Part shown: positions 30,093 to 39,224 of the stretch, piece by piece
Layout: each line of letters starts with the position of its first letter
How positions within the stretch are numbered: position 1 is the stretch's first letter
Source: Clostridiales bacterium
GTDB taxonomy: Bacteria > Bacillota > Clostridia > Saccharofermentanales > DTU023
Direction: 5' to 3'
Length of the DNA: 64,000 nucleotides
Assembly (NCBI GenBank): GCA_028724525.1
Contig: JAQYCV010000005.1
Location: 1-64,000 of the forward strand
Notes under the pieces: model-generated
What the model was told of the DNA's origin: nothing
The model's input: the letters and a program-made list of their open reading frames with translations, nothing else
Database searches by the model: none
Made by a program: the position numbers and the translations under genes

Positions 30093-31043
30093 CTATCTTC
30101 CCTTCTTATAGATTGACTTGATCCGGGGATCAACAAAGGCGTAAATGATATCTACCAGAAGGTTTACCAGTGTAAACATGGTAGCCATTAGGATGACGCA
30201 GCCCAGGACCATAGGAATATCTTTGGATTTAATGGATTCGACCATGAGCCTACCCAAGCCGGGCCAGGAAAAGACGGTCTCAGCCAGCATAGCTCCGCCT
30301 AGGAGGTTACCGAACTGGAGGCCTACAGCTGTAATAATAGGAATTAGGGCATTTTTAAGCATATGCTGGTAGGTGATATTTTTTTCATCGTTACCTTTGG
30401 CTCTGGCCGTGGAAATATAATCCTGGCGGATAACCTCCAGCATGGAAGACCGAGTCATCCGGGCGACCATGGCTGCGGATTGCAGGCCAAGAGTTAAGGA
30501 AGGTAAGATTAAGCTCTTGAGCAAAGGACCAAAGCCGGTGCCCATACCCTGTGAAGGCAGCCAGCCCAAGGTCAAGGAAAAGAGCATAACCAAGAGTAGG
30601 CCGGACCAGAAGTTTGGCATGGATACGCCAATTAAGGCAAAGACCATGGCCACATTATCTATGAGGGAATATTGCTTTTTTGCGGAAATGATACCGATGG
30701 GAATGCCGATTAGCAAGGCGACCAGGATCCCAGATACAGCAAGCATGGCTGTATTGGGCAGTCTTTCAATGACCTGGTCCCAGACGGGAATACTATTTTT
30801 GTAAGATACTCCTAAGTCCCCTTGGACGAGGTCGCTCATATAATTGAGGTAGCGGATGACAAGGGGCTTGTTTAGGCCCAATTCCTCACGCTTCATAGCA
30901 AGTGCTTCAGCCGTGGCCTGGTCACCTAAGATGATGGCAGCGGGGTCACCGGGTGCTAGGTTAAGAATGAAAAAGACTACAAACGTGACCCCAAGTATTA
31001 CCGGAATCAACATGAGCAGGCGCTTGAGGATATACTTGTGCAT
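30093..31043 (-). CDS. dppB: Oligo/dipeptide ABC transporter permease (DppB-like)
   Basis: MHKYILKRLLMLIPVILGVTFVVFFILNLAPGDPA, YISTARAKGNDEKNITYQHMLKNALIPIIT. Confidence 0.94.
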   Translation of the reverse strand: MHKYILKRLLMLIPVILGVTFVVFFILNLAPGDPAAIILGDQATAEALAMKREELGLNKPLVIRYLNYMSDLVQGDLGVSYKNSIPVWDQVIERLPNTAMLAVSGILVALLIGIPIGIISAKKQYSLIDNVAMVFALIGVSMPNFWSGLLLVMLFSLTLGWLPSQGMGTGFGPLLKSLILPSLTLGLQSAAMVARMTRSSMLEVIRQDYISTARAKGNDEKNITYQHMLKNALIPIITAVGLQFGNLLGGAMLAETVFSWPGLGRLMVESIKSKDIPMVLGCVILMATMFTLVNLLVDIIYAFVDPRIKSIYKKGR

Positions 31044-31169
31044 AATTATTTCTACCTCCTGTTTCCTCTTTCCAACACACTTGAGCTAAAACAGAGAGCT
31101 AATGTGCATTGTCCTGGGTCTAGCGCTCCTTTAGAGTAGTGTGCTCTAAGTCTAGACAATGCCTTTATG

Positions 31170-31229
31170 AATTGTCAACAATTTTGTGCTAATGTTAACA
31201 GAAAAATGTGACTTATTGTTTTTGTCAAC
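31170..31229. promoter_or_regulatory. Putative GntR-type operator cluster in the divergent dpp/DegT-like intergenic region
   Basis: AATTGT-CA-ACAATT (31170-31183), TGTTAACA (31193-31200), TTGTCAAC (31222-31229). Confidence 0.45.
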
Positions 31230-31301
31230 TTTTGCTTATAATTAATTGTGGGCATTGGATTTATAAAACCGGCCACATTTTAAGAAAAGAGGGATATATT
31301 T

Positions 31302-32327
31302 ATGATTAAAATTGGTGGAATGTTTCCTCTAGAACCTACCTTACCCCAAAAGAACACTTACTTTGATCAGTTTAAACACATGGGTGACATGGCCTTTGCT
31401 ATGTCTGGAAGGTGTGCCATGTATTATTGTCTGAAGGAAATAGTTGCACGGGATTCTAAAAAAGTCGCCTATGTCCCCAGCTATACCTGCGAAACTGTCC
31501 TGGCTCCCTATATAAAAGCTGGTTTTACCCTGGAGTTTTATGACCTGAGCGAGGGCCTGGAGTGCCTTTTTGATGTCGACAAAATTGATGAAATCAGTGT
31601 CTTGCATATTTGTGGCTATTACGGATTTTGTAATTATGACAAAAACTTTGTCCAAGCCTGCAAGGATAAGGGGATTGTGATTTTTGAAGATGTTACCCAT
31701 TCCCTCCTTTCGACTGACGGCTTTGACCCCTTAGCCGACTTTTGGGCAGGAAGTTTTAGAAAGTGGATGGGAATTCCTTGTGGGGGCTTTGCTGTCAAGA
31801 ATAGGGGAAAATTTAATAAGTCTTTGCTGCCGACTGAAACCACTCATTTGTACCAACGCCAGCAAGCCATAGCCCAGGCCAGTAATGAAGTCTTCTGGAA
31901 GGGAGAACTCCGCTTGAGGCAGATGTTTGATGCCTATGCCAGCGACCCTGAGTCTGAATATATTTTGCGTCATGCAGATCTCACTAGGATAGCTGAGAAG
32001 AGGCGGGAAAACTATGCCGCCCTCTTGGCTGACCTGCCCGATCAGATGACTGGCCTTAGACCTGTCTTTCCTCAATTACCTAAGGCCAGTGTTCCAAGCC
32101 ATTTTTCCTTTTATGCAGACCAGCGAGAGGCTTTCCAAGCATTCTTGGCCGACAGGGGTATTTACTCCACCGTGTATTGGCCCAGGGGTCCTGAGGTTCA
32201 CCCTGAGTATGGTTCTACTGTAGAATATATCTATGACCATATCGTATCATTGCCTTGTGACCAGCGTTATGCACCGGATGATATGGCGTATATCGCTCGT
32301 GTAATAGGGGAATACCTCGATGCTTAA
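31302..32327 (+). CDS. DegT/DnrJ/EryC1-like PLP-dependent (aminotransferase-fold) protein
   Basis: YVPSYTCETVLAPYIKAGFTLEFYD, EDVTHSLLS, AGSFRKWMGIPCGGFA (putative PLP lysine). Confidence 0.7.
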   Translation: MIKIGGMFPLEPTLPQKNTYFDQFKHMGDMAFAMSGRCAMYYCLKEIVARDSKKVAYVPSYTCETVLAPYIKAGFTLEFYDLSEGLECLFDVDKIDEISVLHICGYYGFCNYDKNFVQACKDKGIVIFEDVTHSLLSTDGFDPLADFWAGSFRKWMGIPCGGFAVKNRGKFNKSLLPTETTHLYQRQQAIAQASNEVFWKGELRLRQMFDAYASDPESEYILRHADLTRIAEKRRENYAALLADLPDQMTGLRPVFPQLPKASVPSHFSFYADQREAFQAFLADRGIYSTVYWPRGPEVHPEYGSTVEYIYDHIVSLPCDQRYAPDDMAYIARVIGEYLDA

Positions 32328-32337
32328 AGGGGGAATA

Positions 32338-33051
32338 ATGCACCAGAGTGAACAGTCAAATCGAGCCAGCTCTTCAGAGATGGTATTGGCTCACTTGCGA
32401 GAGCAAATTATTAACGGCCAGTTGGCTCCCCGGGAAAGGCTTTTAGAAAGCGACATCGCAAAGCGCTTGGGAGTAAGCAGAGGGCCGGTGAGGGATGCTC
32501 TCAAACGCTTGGCCATCGAAGGTCTGGTCGATTATAAACCTAATAAGGGATGCTCAGTTGCCAGGCTATCTCCCAAAGATGCCTACGAGGTCTTCTTTCT
32601 GAGGGGAAATTTAGAAAAACTAGCTATTAAAAAGTCTAATTGCCGGATTAACGACTATGGCCTCCTCACTATGGAAACGACCTTGGAGGAACTTAGAACA
32701 GCTACGGAGGACGAGGATCTTATGCGGGCTATCAAGGCAGACGAACTCTTTCACCAGCAAATTATCAGGTCTGCCCAGATTGACCGTCTCACCAAGATGT
32801 GGGAGCTCCTCAGCCCTTTGAATTCTGCCATGTTCCTTTCGGTCCAAGATGCTAACCGGTTTGGGATCCAAATTAACGATCGGGAGACTCTGGCAAAAGG
32901 TTCAGCCCTTGATTCCCACACAGAACTCTATAAAGCGATTAAACGTAATGACCAGGAGGCTGCATGCCGCCTCCTGGATGTTCACTACGAAGCTACTGGT
33001 GAAAGGGTGTACAGACTTTCTCTCCTCCGAGAGAAAGCTGGTATCGCCTAG
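32338..33051 (+). CDS. GntR family transcriptional regulator (FCD/FadR-type)
   Basis: wHTH VLAHLREQIINGQLAPRERLLESDIAKRLGVSRGPVRDALKRLAIEGLVDY; AAGGGGG SD before ATG 32338. Confidence 0.92.
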   Translation: MHQSEQSNRASSSEMVLAHLREQIINGQLAPRERLLESDIAKRLGVSRGPVRDALKRLAIEGLVDYKPNKGCSVARLSPKDAYEVFFLRGNLEKLAIKKSNCRINDYGLLTMETTLEELRTATEDEDLMRAIKADELFHQQIIRSAQIDRLTKMWELLSPLNSAMFLSVQDANRFGIQINDRETLAKGSALDSHTELYKAIKRNDQEAACRLLDVHYEATGERVYRLSLLREKAGIA

Positions 33052-33102
33052 CCCCGTTATCTGAGTAAGGAGCATGGTTCAAGACACACCTTATTCAAAG
33101 CC

Positions 33103-34512
33103 CTAGCGCTTTTTCCGGGGAACAGTATGAATGGACTGGTCACGAATGGCGTCTAAGGCCTCTGTGATCCCTTCACAATAAGTGGGGTGGGGCCGCATGC
33201 CCTTCAAGAGGTCTGTCAGGGTGAGTTTGTTAGCGATCACCATGGCAAATTCAGAAATGAGGTCGGTGGCCCGGCCACAGATCATGCTGACGCCCAGGAT
33301 TTCTTCTGTCTCTTCCGCTACAACAAACTTGATGAAGCCCATATCAACCTGTTCGATCACAGACTTGGAGTTGCCTGCCATGAGGTATTTAGCCGATTTA
33401 ATGGCGATTCCCTCTTCTTTGGCCTTTTCTTCAGTCAGGCCAATTGAGGAGATTTCAGGGCTAGTGTAGACGCAGGAGGGGACGAGGTCTAAGCGGGTGT
33501 GGGGCTTTTCACCTGCTAAGAGGGCGGCCACCGCCTCACCTTCTGCGGAGGCTTCGTGGGCCAGTTGATAACCACCAATCAAGTCCCCAATGGCGTATAC
33601 GCCCGGCAGAGATGTCTCAAACTTGTCATTAACCTGGACAAAGCGGCCATTCATCGCCAGGTCCAGATTGTCTGCGACAAGCTTGTCCAGTTGGGGGTGG
33701 CGGCCAACAGCGACCAGGACAGCATCGACTTCAATATATTCTTCCTTGCCCTTAGCTTCCAGGGTCAATTTGAGGCCAGAGGCGGTTTCTTCAATGTTAG
33801 AGGCGGAAGTCCCGGTGTAGACCTTGATGCCTTTTTTCTTGAAGGCCCGGTTGAGGTTGGAGGCCAATTCCTTGTCCAAAAGGGGGAGGAGGCGGGGCAT
33901 GAGCTCAATGACCGTGACCTCTGTGCCGATAGAGGCATAAAAGTCCGCAAACTCAGCGCCGATGACGCCACCGCCGATAATAGCCAGGGATTTATATTGG
34001 GGGGTGTCGCCTTCTAAGATATCGTCAGAGGTGATGACGCCCGGCAGGTGGAACATGGGGGCACCCGGCAGGTTAGGGGCGGATCCTGCGGCCAGGATAA
34101 TGGACTCTGCAGTCAGGGTCTTGACCTCGCCTTCTGCTGGTGTAAATTCCACCTGACCAGAAGCCAGGACTTTACCATGGCCCCGGAGGAGGTCTACACC
34201 ATTAGCTTGTAAAAGTCCTTCCACCCCACTACGGTTTTTCTCTACAATCTCCCGTTTGCGGTCATGTAGACGCTTCCAGTCCAGGCTAACCTGGCCTGCC
34301 TCGATGCCCAAAGTGGCAAAGTTGTCTCTGGCCTCGGCCAAGAGATTAGAAGTGTGCAGGAGGGCCTTGGTAGGGACACAACCCCGGTTCAGGCAGGTTC
34401 CGCCGACCTGATCTTCTTCAATAACAGCCACCTTTAGTCCATATTGGGCTGCGCGAATTGCTGCGACATAGCCGCCGGGGCCTGCTCCGATAATAATGAC
34501 TTGATAATCCAT
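33103..34512 (-). CDS. lpdA: Dihydrolipoyl dehydrogenase
   Basis: GAGPGGYVAAIRAAQYGLKVAVIEEDQVGGTCLNRGCVPTKALLH; HPTYCEGITEAL. Confidence 0.94.
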   Translation of the reverse strand: MDYQVIIIGAGPGGYVAAIRAAQYGLKVAVIEEDQVGGTCLNRGCVPTKALLHTSNLLAEARDNFATLGIEAGQVSLDWKRLHDRKREIVEKNRSGVEGLLQANGVDLLRGHGKVLASGQVEFTPAEGEVKTLTAESIILAAGSAPNLPGAPMFHLPGVITSDDILEGDTPQYKSLAIIGGGVIGAEFADFYASIGTEVTVIELMPRLLPLLDKELASNLNRAFKKKGIKVYTGTSASNIEETASGLKLTLEAKGKEEYIEVDAVLVAVGRHPQLDKLVADNLDLAMNGRFVQVNDKFETSLPGVYAIGDLIGGYQLAHEASAEGEAVAALLAGEKPHTRLDLVPSCVYTSPEISSIGLTEEKAKEEGIAIKSAKYLMAGNSKSVIEQVDMGFIKFVVAEETEEILGVSMICGRATDLISEFAMVIANKLTLTDLLKGMRPHPTYCEGITEALDAIRDQSIHTVPRKKR

Positions 34513-34594
34513 CTCCTCAATAACCTTTCTGCTTGATAGTGATCATGTAGTATGTACTAGATTTAGATTAGCTTAATAATGTGTCGCCACATGC

Positions 34595-35272
34595 TTAGCT
34601 AAGCTTACCATATTTACGCTTTTTTTCTCTGGCCCGTGCCGCCTTTCTGCGCCGTTGCAAAACCTCATCTTTGGCAATGGACCAGCCGAAAAAGCCTAAC
34701 CAGGAGCCGAGGCTGAAATATTCCCCGTGTACGTAAGAGATAAGTCCGGCATCTTCCAGCCGTAAGGCCTTCTGCTTGTCGATAAGGGCAGACCGGGCCC
34801 GGATAGAGACAATCTCTGCCAAGAAAAGGTCATGGGAGCCCAGGGCGTGAATATCCCGCACTTGACAGCCCAAGGACAGAGGGGCTTCGAGGATGGCAGG
34901 GGCCTGGTTCAGGCCTGGCATGGACTCTATATGCAGGCCTAAATCTTTAAATTTATCTGTGTCCCGATAGGATTTGACCCCACAATAGTCTACAGCCTTG
35001 GCCAGGGCTAGATCTGGCAGATTAATGACGAACTCACCTGTCTCTTTAATCGTCTCGTAGCTGTAGCGAGATCTTTGCAGGCTAATGGAGACCATGGGTG
35101 GCTTAGAGTTCACGATCCCATTCCAGGCGATGGCCAAGGCATTGGGCCGGTCGCCAGGCCTTTGACTGGAAACCAGGGTAACGGGGAGGGGGGATAGGTA
35201 GTTGCCCAGGTCTAAATCCTCCCTCTGAAAGAGGGGATTTTTCTTGCCTGTTATGCGCTTTGTGTCTGCCAT
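34595..35272 (-). CDS. Flavin reductase-like domain protein
   Basis: NYLSPLPVTLVSSQRPGDRPNALAIAWNGIVNSKPPMVSISLQRSRYSYETIKETGEFVINLP; SD GGAGG before MADTKR. Confidence 0.85.
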   Translation of the reverse strand: MADTKRITGKKNPLFQREDLDLGNYLSPLPVTLVSSQRPGDRPNALAIAWNGIVNSKPPMVSISLQRSRYSYETIKETGEFVINLPDLALAKAVDYCGVKSYRDTDKFKDLGLHIESMPGLNQAPAILEAPLSLGCQVRDIHALGSHDLFLAEIVSIRARSALIDKQKALRLEDAGLISYVHGEYFSLGSWLGFFGWSIAKDEVLQRRRKAARAREKKRKYGKLS

Positions 35273-35339
35273 ATTTGCCTCCTCTACGCTTGCTTCCTTA
35301 ATTTTCTTTAGCATCTTCGGCTTTTTGTTCGCTCAGGAT

Positions 35340-35364
35340 ATAGGCCCTAGCGGCTAGGGCCTAT
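35340..35364. repeat. Perfect 11 bp inverted repeat in divergent intergenic region
   Basis: ATAGGCCCTAG-cgg-CTAGGGCCTAT. Confidence 0.85.
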
Positions 35365-35514
35365 TAGGGTCTTGGTCGAGCTCCTAGCTGAGATGGTAAA
35401 TAGATGGGTTTTCTATATAATAGAGGGCGGGCTGAGCAAAAGTCGAGGGCCGCCTGGCCTAGCCCCTCTATTTTTCATGATGATTATATTAGATTTGGTC
35501 CTATAGGAATTCAT

Positions 35515-36708
35515 ATGGATTTTCAATTTAGCTTTAACCATAAACTTAAGCGGATCCTCCGCGCCGTTACCCTTGTCCTGCTTTGCTTGAGCCTCCTGAT
35601 CCCACTTGTCGCCTGCGGACCGAAGACTGTCATCCGGCCCCTGGACTATAGCCGACCCAGCGAAGAGCCAGGAGAAAGCCAGACGGAGGCGACCTCTAAA
35701 ATCAAGGATGAGGCCAAAAAGTCAGAGGCTAAGAGCAAAAAGACTGAGGAAACCACCTATGACCTGTCCAAGGAATTTAATCCCGGCAACCTGCAGGCTT
35801 TATCAGGCGGCGGCTTTAAGAATTTTGCAGGCGCCGAAAATGGTCCCGGTGTCGCGGGCCTGGCGACTGCAGTCAATCAGTTTCTCCAGGAAAAAGGCCT
35901 GGCCGGGGCAGGGATCTCCATTGCCTACCAGGACCTCACGACCAACGAGGTTTATACCCTCAATGCCGATGCCCGTTACCAGTCAGCTTCTGTCATTAAA
36001 GTGGCCGTCGCCATGGTGGTAGGCCAACTCATGGACCAAGGGCATTTCCCAGCGGATATGCAAATTGTCTACCTCCCCTCGAAATGGTTCTCCGCAGATA
36101 ATATGGACCCCGCCCAGGAGGGCAAGCTGGTGTCCATGCAAGGCCTAGTGGATTCTGCCTTGCTCTATTCTGATAATGCCGCAACCTCCGCTATCTTTGC
36201 CTACTTTGACCGCCATGGCTGCCTGCTCCACAACTTTTTGGATGCCAGGACGGGCACCCACTATGCCGGCGATGTCACCATGTCCGCCCGTGAGGGTCTG
36301 GGCCTCATCACCCAACTCTACTATGACAGCGAATTCCCCTCTTATAAAAATATTTTGACGACCATGACCTCCTCCACCTGGAATGAATTTCTGACCAAGA
36401 ATATCCCGGTGGCTGTCTCTTCTAAATACGGCAACCTGGCCGGCTTGAACCACGAAATTGGTCTGGTCTGGTCAGACCGCCCCTTTGCCTACTCGGTCTT
36501 CACCCAAAACGTAGGGGCCTACGATGTCCTGCCCGCCTTGGGTAGCCTGCTCTACCAATACAACACCGGCAGTCTGGCTCCCGCCCAGCCTTCCGTAGCC
36601 CCTCCTGGCCAAGCCGGTCAACCACCTGCGATTCCCAGCCAACCTGGCCAGGCGCCTGGAGTCCCCGGCCAAACTGGAGAGACTTCGCCCCCACCCTTGG
36701 CCCCCTAG
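35515..36708 (+). CDS. Secreted serine hydrolase (class A beta-lactamase-like), lipoprotein with proline-rich C-terminus
   Basis: Lipobox LVAC, SVIKVAVAM (SxxK), SDN motif; C-terminus GETSPPPLAP. Confidence 0.8.
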   Translation: MDFQFSFNHKLKRILRAVTLVLLCLSLLIPLVACGPKTVIRPLDYSRPSEEPGESQTEATSKIKDEAKKSEAKSKKTEETTYDLSKEFNPGNLQALSGGGFKNFAGAENGPGVAGLATAVNQFLQEKGLAGAGISIAYQDLTTNEVYTLNADARYQSASVIKVAVAMVVGQLMDQGHFPADMQIVYLPSKWFSADNMDPAQEGKLVSMQGLVDSALLYSDNAATSAIFAYFDRHGCLLHNFLDARTGTHYAGDVTMSAREGLGLITQLYYDSEFPSYKNILTTMTSSTWNEFLTKNIPVAVSSKYGNLAGLNHEIGLVWSDRPFAYSVFTQNVGAYDVLPALGSLLYQYNTGSLAPAQPSVAPPGQAGQPPAIPSQPGQAPGVPGQTGETSPPPLAP

Positions 36709-36850
36709 CCCCCAGCTTCTGGCTCTTTCAGCAACTACACCATTTTATGGACGTGATCGTATCTCGGTCCTTCTGCCGACCGCCTGCCCGACCAATTTCC
36801 TTCAGACCCCTTAGGCTAGACCTCTTTATTTCGGATTTCTCAGATTTCAG

Positions 36851-37035
36851 ACATATTTGCAAGTAATGGGTGGGTTCCAGCGGTCAAAGCACCCATTAGC
36901 TGCAGATTTGCCCTCGTAACCATCCACTTCTTGCAAATTCGCTCAGGGAGACCACCCATTAGCTGTAATAATGCCGGAGAATCCGAAAAACCGAAGTAGC
37001 ATAGCCCTCTGACCACCCATTACTTGCAAATTTGT
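36851..37035. repeat. Cluster of five approx. 25 bp intergenic repeats (one inverted)
   Basis: Consensus GACCACCCATTAsyTGCAAATTTGC; copies near 36851(-), 36885, 36918, 36950, 37011. Confidence 0.75.
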
Positions 37036-37286
37036 AGGTCCATGAACAGGCCCGCAGTGGGTTCAATAACTTAGTAGAATGTTAGTCTGAATTCACACTG
37101 GATTTTCCTGTAAGACTAAATTCCGCTTCCCACCCTTTAGTGTGGAACTTACTTTTTTACTTTAGCTTGTGAAATCATAGGAAACAGCCGTTACTCCAAT
37201 CTGCCCAGAGCTCTGTTAAAGTTAAAGAGCTAGATAGCTTGTAAAGCAAGTCTAGTTAAAGAAGCAAACAAACTGGAGGGTTTAAT

Positions 37287-37844
37287 ATGGCAAAGAAAAA
37301 GATTTTAGCGATTGTGGGTTCCTTACGGGAAGGATCTTGGAATAGGCAGTTGGCAGAGGCGGCTGGGCAATACTTAGGCGACAAAGCTGATTTTGAAATC
37401 CTCGATTACGCAGATATTCCTTACATGAATGAAGACTTGGAGGCGGATCCCCCGGCCTCTATCCAAAGAGTACGCGACAAAGTGCAGGCCGCGGATGGGC
37501 TCTGGTTTTTCACGCCGGAATACAACCACTCCTATCCTGGCCTCTTAAAAAATCTCATCGACTGGCTCTCCAGACCCCTCAATGACGGTAACCGGGCGGT
37601 CATTATTGGCAAGCCTGCTGCCATCTCTGGCGCAAGTATGGGCGGGGGAGGGACAGTTGTTGCCCAAGACCTCCTGGTTATGCTCCTGTCTATGCTTAAT
37701 TTAAAGATAATGAACCAGCCCCGGCTGACCATAGCTCGTGTGCAAGAACAAGCGGAAGATGGCAAACTAAAACTAGCAGACAGCCAAGCTTATCTGGAAA
37801 AGCAGGCAGATGCCTATCTTAAGTTTTTAGACCAAATCGCCTAA
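37287..37844 (+). CDS. NADPH-dependent FMN reductase family protein
   Basis: IVGSLREGSWNRQLAEAA, FFTPEYNHSYPGLLKNLIDWLSRP. Confidence 0.92.
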   Translation: MAKKKILAIVGSLREGSWNRQLAEAAGQYLGDKADFEILDYADIPYMNEDLEADPPASIQRVRDKVQAADGLWFFTPEYNHSYPGLLKNLIDWLSRPLNDGNRAVIIGKPAAISGASMGGGGTVVAQDLLVMLLSMLNLKIMNQPRLTIARVQEQAEDGKLKLADSQAYLEKQADAYLKFLDQIA

Positions 37845-37883
37845 TAAAGGAAGCACAACTTTAACCTAGTTTTTGCTTATTTA

Positions 37884-37915
37884 TCCTCCGGCTAACCGGG
37901 GGATTACTTTTTCCT
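37884..37915 (+). terminator. Rho-independent terminator
   Basis: TCCTCCGG-ctaa-CCGGGGGA followed by TTACTTTTT. Confidence 0.7.
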
Positions 37916-38033
37916 TATCCTGGAATCTTAGACTTAAAAGCGTGGATGTGGCGGCAAAATTGCCCCTGCAGCCTATAACTTCACCGGCTTTAAAGAATGA
38001 ATCGGCCGGAGTGCCAAGATAAGGAGAATGATC

Positions 38034-39122
38034 ATGAGAAAAAACCTGACCCAACTGCTGGCTGTACTTTTAGTAGCCCTCACTTTCCTGTCGGGTGGTG
38101 CCGTCATGGCTAAGGATGCTGGTCCCGACCAGAAGGCGGATACACAATTGCGTTTCCATGAAGATGGTAGCTTCAAGATTATGCAAATGTCCGACTTCCA
38201 AGATTTTGTGAATGCAGAAAAGACTGAAGCAAATCCTCGCAGCCTGGAACTTATGGAGAAAGCTATTGCCCAAGAAAAGCCTGACCTGGTGGTGATGACG
38301 GGTGACCAAATTGGCGGAAATATGGACGCTGCTCAACTGCAAGACTACATTGCGCAAATGGTTGCTCCCTTAGAGGCTGCGCAAGTGCCTTGGCTAGTTA
38401 CTTATGGTAACCACGATGAAGACGCCACCGATGCGCTCGCAGAAGGCTGGAATAAGATTCGTCAGCTGGACTACTACATGAGCTTTGCCCACAACATCAA
38501 CCAAGCAAGCATGAGTGGAGCTGAAGCGATCGATGAAAATGGCAATACCATTGCAGTGGGTGATATGTATGTTTTGATCTACGACCAAAAAGGTGAAAAG
38601 CCTCTCTACAATGTATGGGCCTTAGACTCCAACCGCTATGCAGACCAGGGTGGCTATGACTTTATCCGCCACGATCAGGTTGCCTGGTACTATGAAACTT
38701 CCAAAAACTTGGAAGATAAATATGGTCTCCTCAACTCCCTCATGTTTTTCCACATCCCCCTGCCAGAATGGGCCGAGATGGCGCACGATGCGCTTCGCTA
38801 CGAGGTAGCTGGTCATAAGTTTGAAAATGAATGCCCTTCCGATACCAACAGCGGACTGTTTGCAGCTATCTCTGAGCGCAAGGATGTACGTGGAGTTTTT
38901 GTCGGCCACGACCATGTTAACGATTATGTAGGTAACTATCGTGGTATTTTCTTAGGCTATGATGCTAATGTGGGCTTCCAAACCTATGGCTTGGGCGGTG
39001 ATGAGAATAACGCGATGCGTGGTGTAAGAGTCTTTGAGCTACAAGCTGATGATCTGGCCAATTTTACTACCCGCATGGTCTATGCCTCTGATCTAGGCAT
39101 TGATGTAAGTCCTGAGAAATAA
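38034..39122 (+). CDS. Secreted metallophosphoesterase
   Basis: Signal peptide, MQMSDFQD, VMTGDQIGGN, YGNHDE, GHDHVNDY. Confidence 0.9.
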   Translation: MRKNLTQLLAVLLVALTFLSGGAVMAKDAGPDQKADTQLRFHEDGSFKIMQMSDFQDFVNAEKTEANPRSLELMEKAIAQEKPDLVVMTGDQIGGNMDAAQLQDYIAQMVAPLEAAQVPWLVTYGNHDEDATDALAEGWNKIRQLDYYMSFAHNINQASMSGAEAIDENGNTIAVGDMYVLIYDQKGEKPLYNVWALDSNRYADQGGYDFIRHDQVAWYYETSKNLEDKYGLLNSLMFFHIPLPEWAEMAHDALRYEVAGHKFENECPSDTNSGLFAAISERKDVRGVFVGHDHVNDYVGNYRGIFLGYDANVGFQTYGLGGDENNAMRGVRVFELQADDLANFTTRMVYASDLGIDVSPEK

Positions 39123-39180
39123 GGCAAAAAAGAAAGGGGCTCCACTCGGATAGAGAAGCCTCCGCTCCAATGAAATAATA

Positions 39181-39224
39181 GGGTGTCTTCTGCGCACATG
39201 AGTGCCAGGGGCACCCTCTTTTAT
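39181..39224. terminator. Putative terminator between convergent genes
   Basis: GGGTG...CACCCTCTTTTATT. Confidence 0.5.

Noticed and set aside
31106-31162. T-box or other riboswitch in the dpp/DegT intergenic region
   Set aside because: No T-box sequence or specifier structure; the palindromes fit DNA operators better.
34591-34602. GCTTAGCTAAGC 12 bp palindrome near the flavin reductase stop
   Set aside because: Short, at a gene end, no T tract and no second copy noticed; likely chance.
36850-37035. CRISPR array
   Set aside because: Repeats are degenerate, one is inverted, spacers are only a few bp and no cas genes are present.
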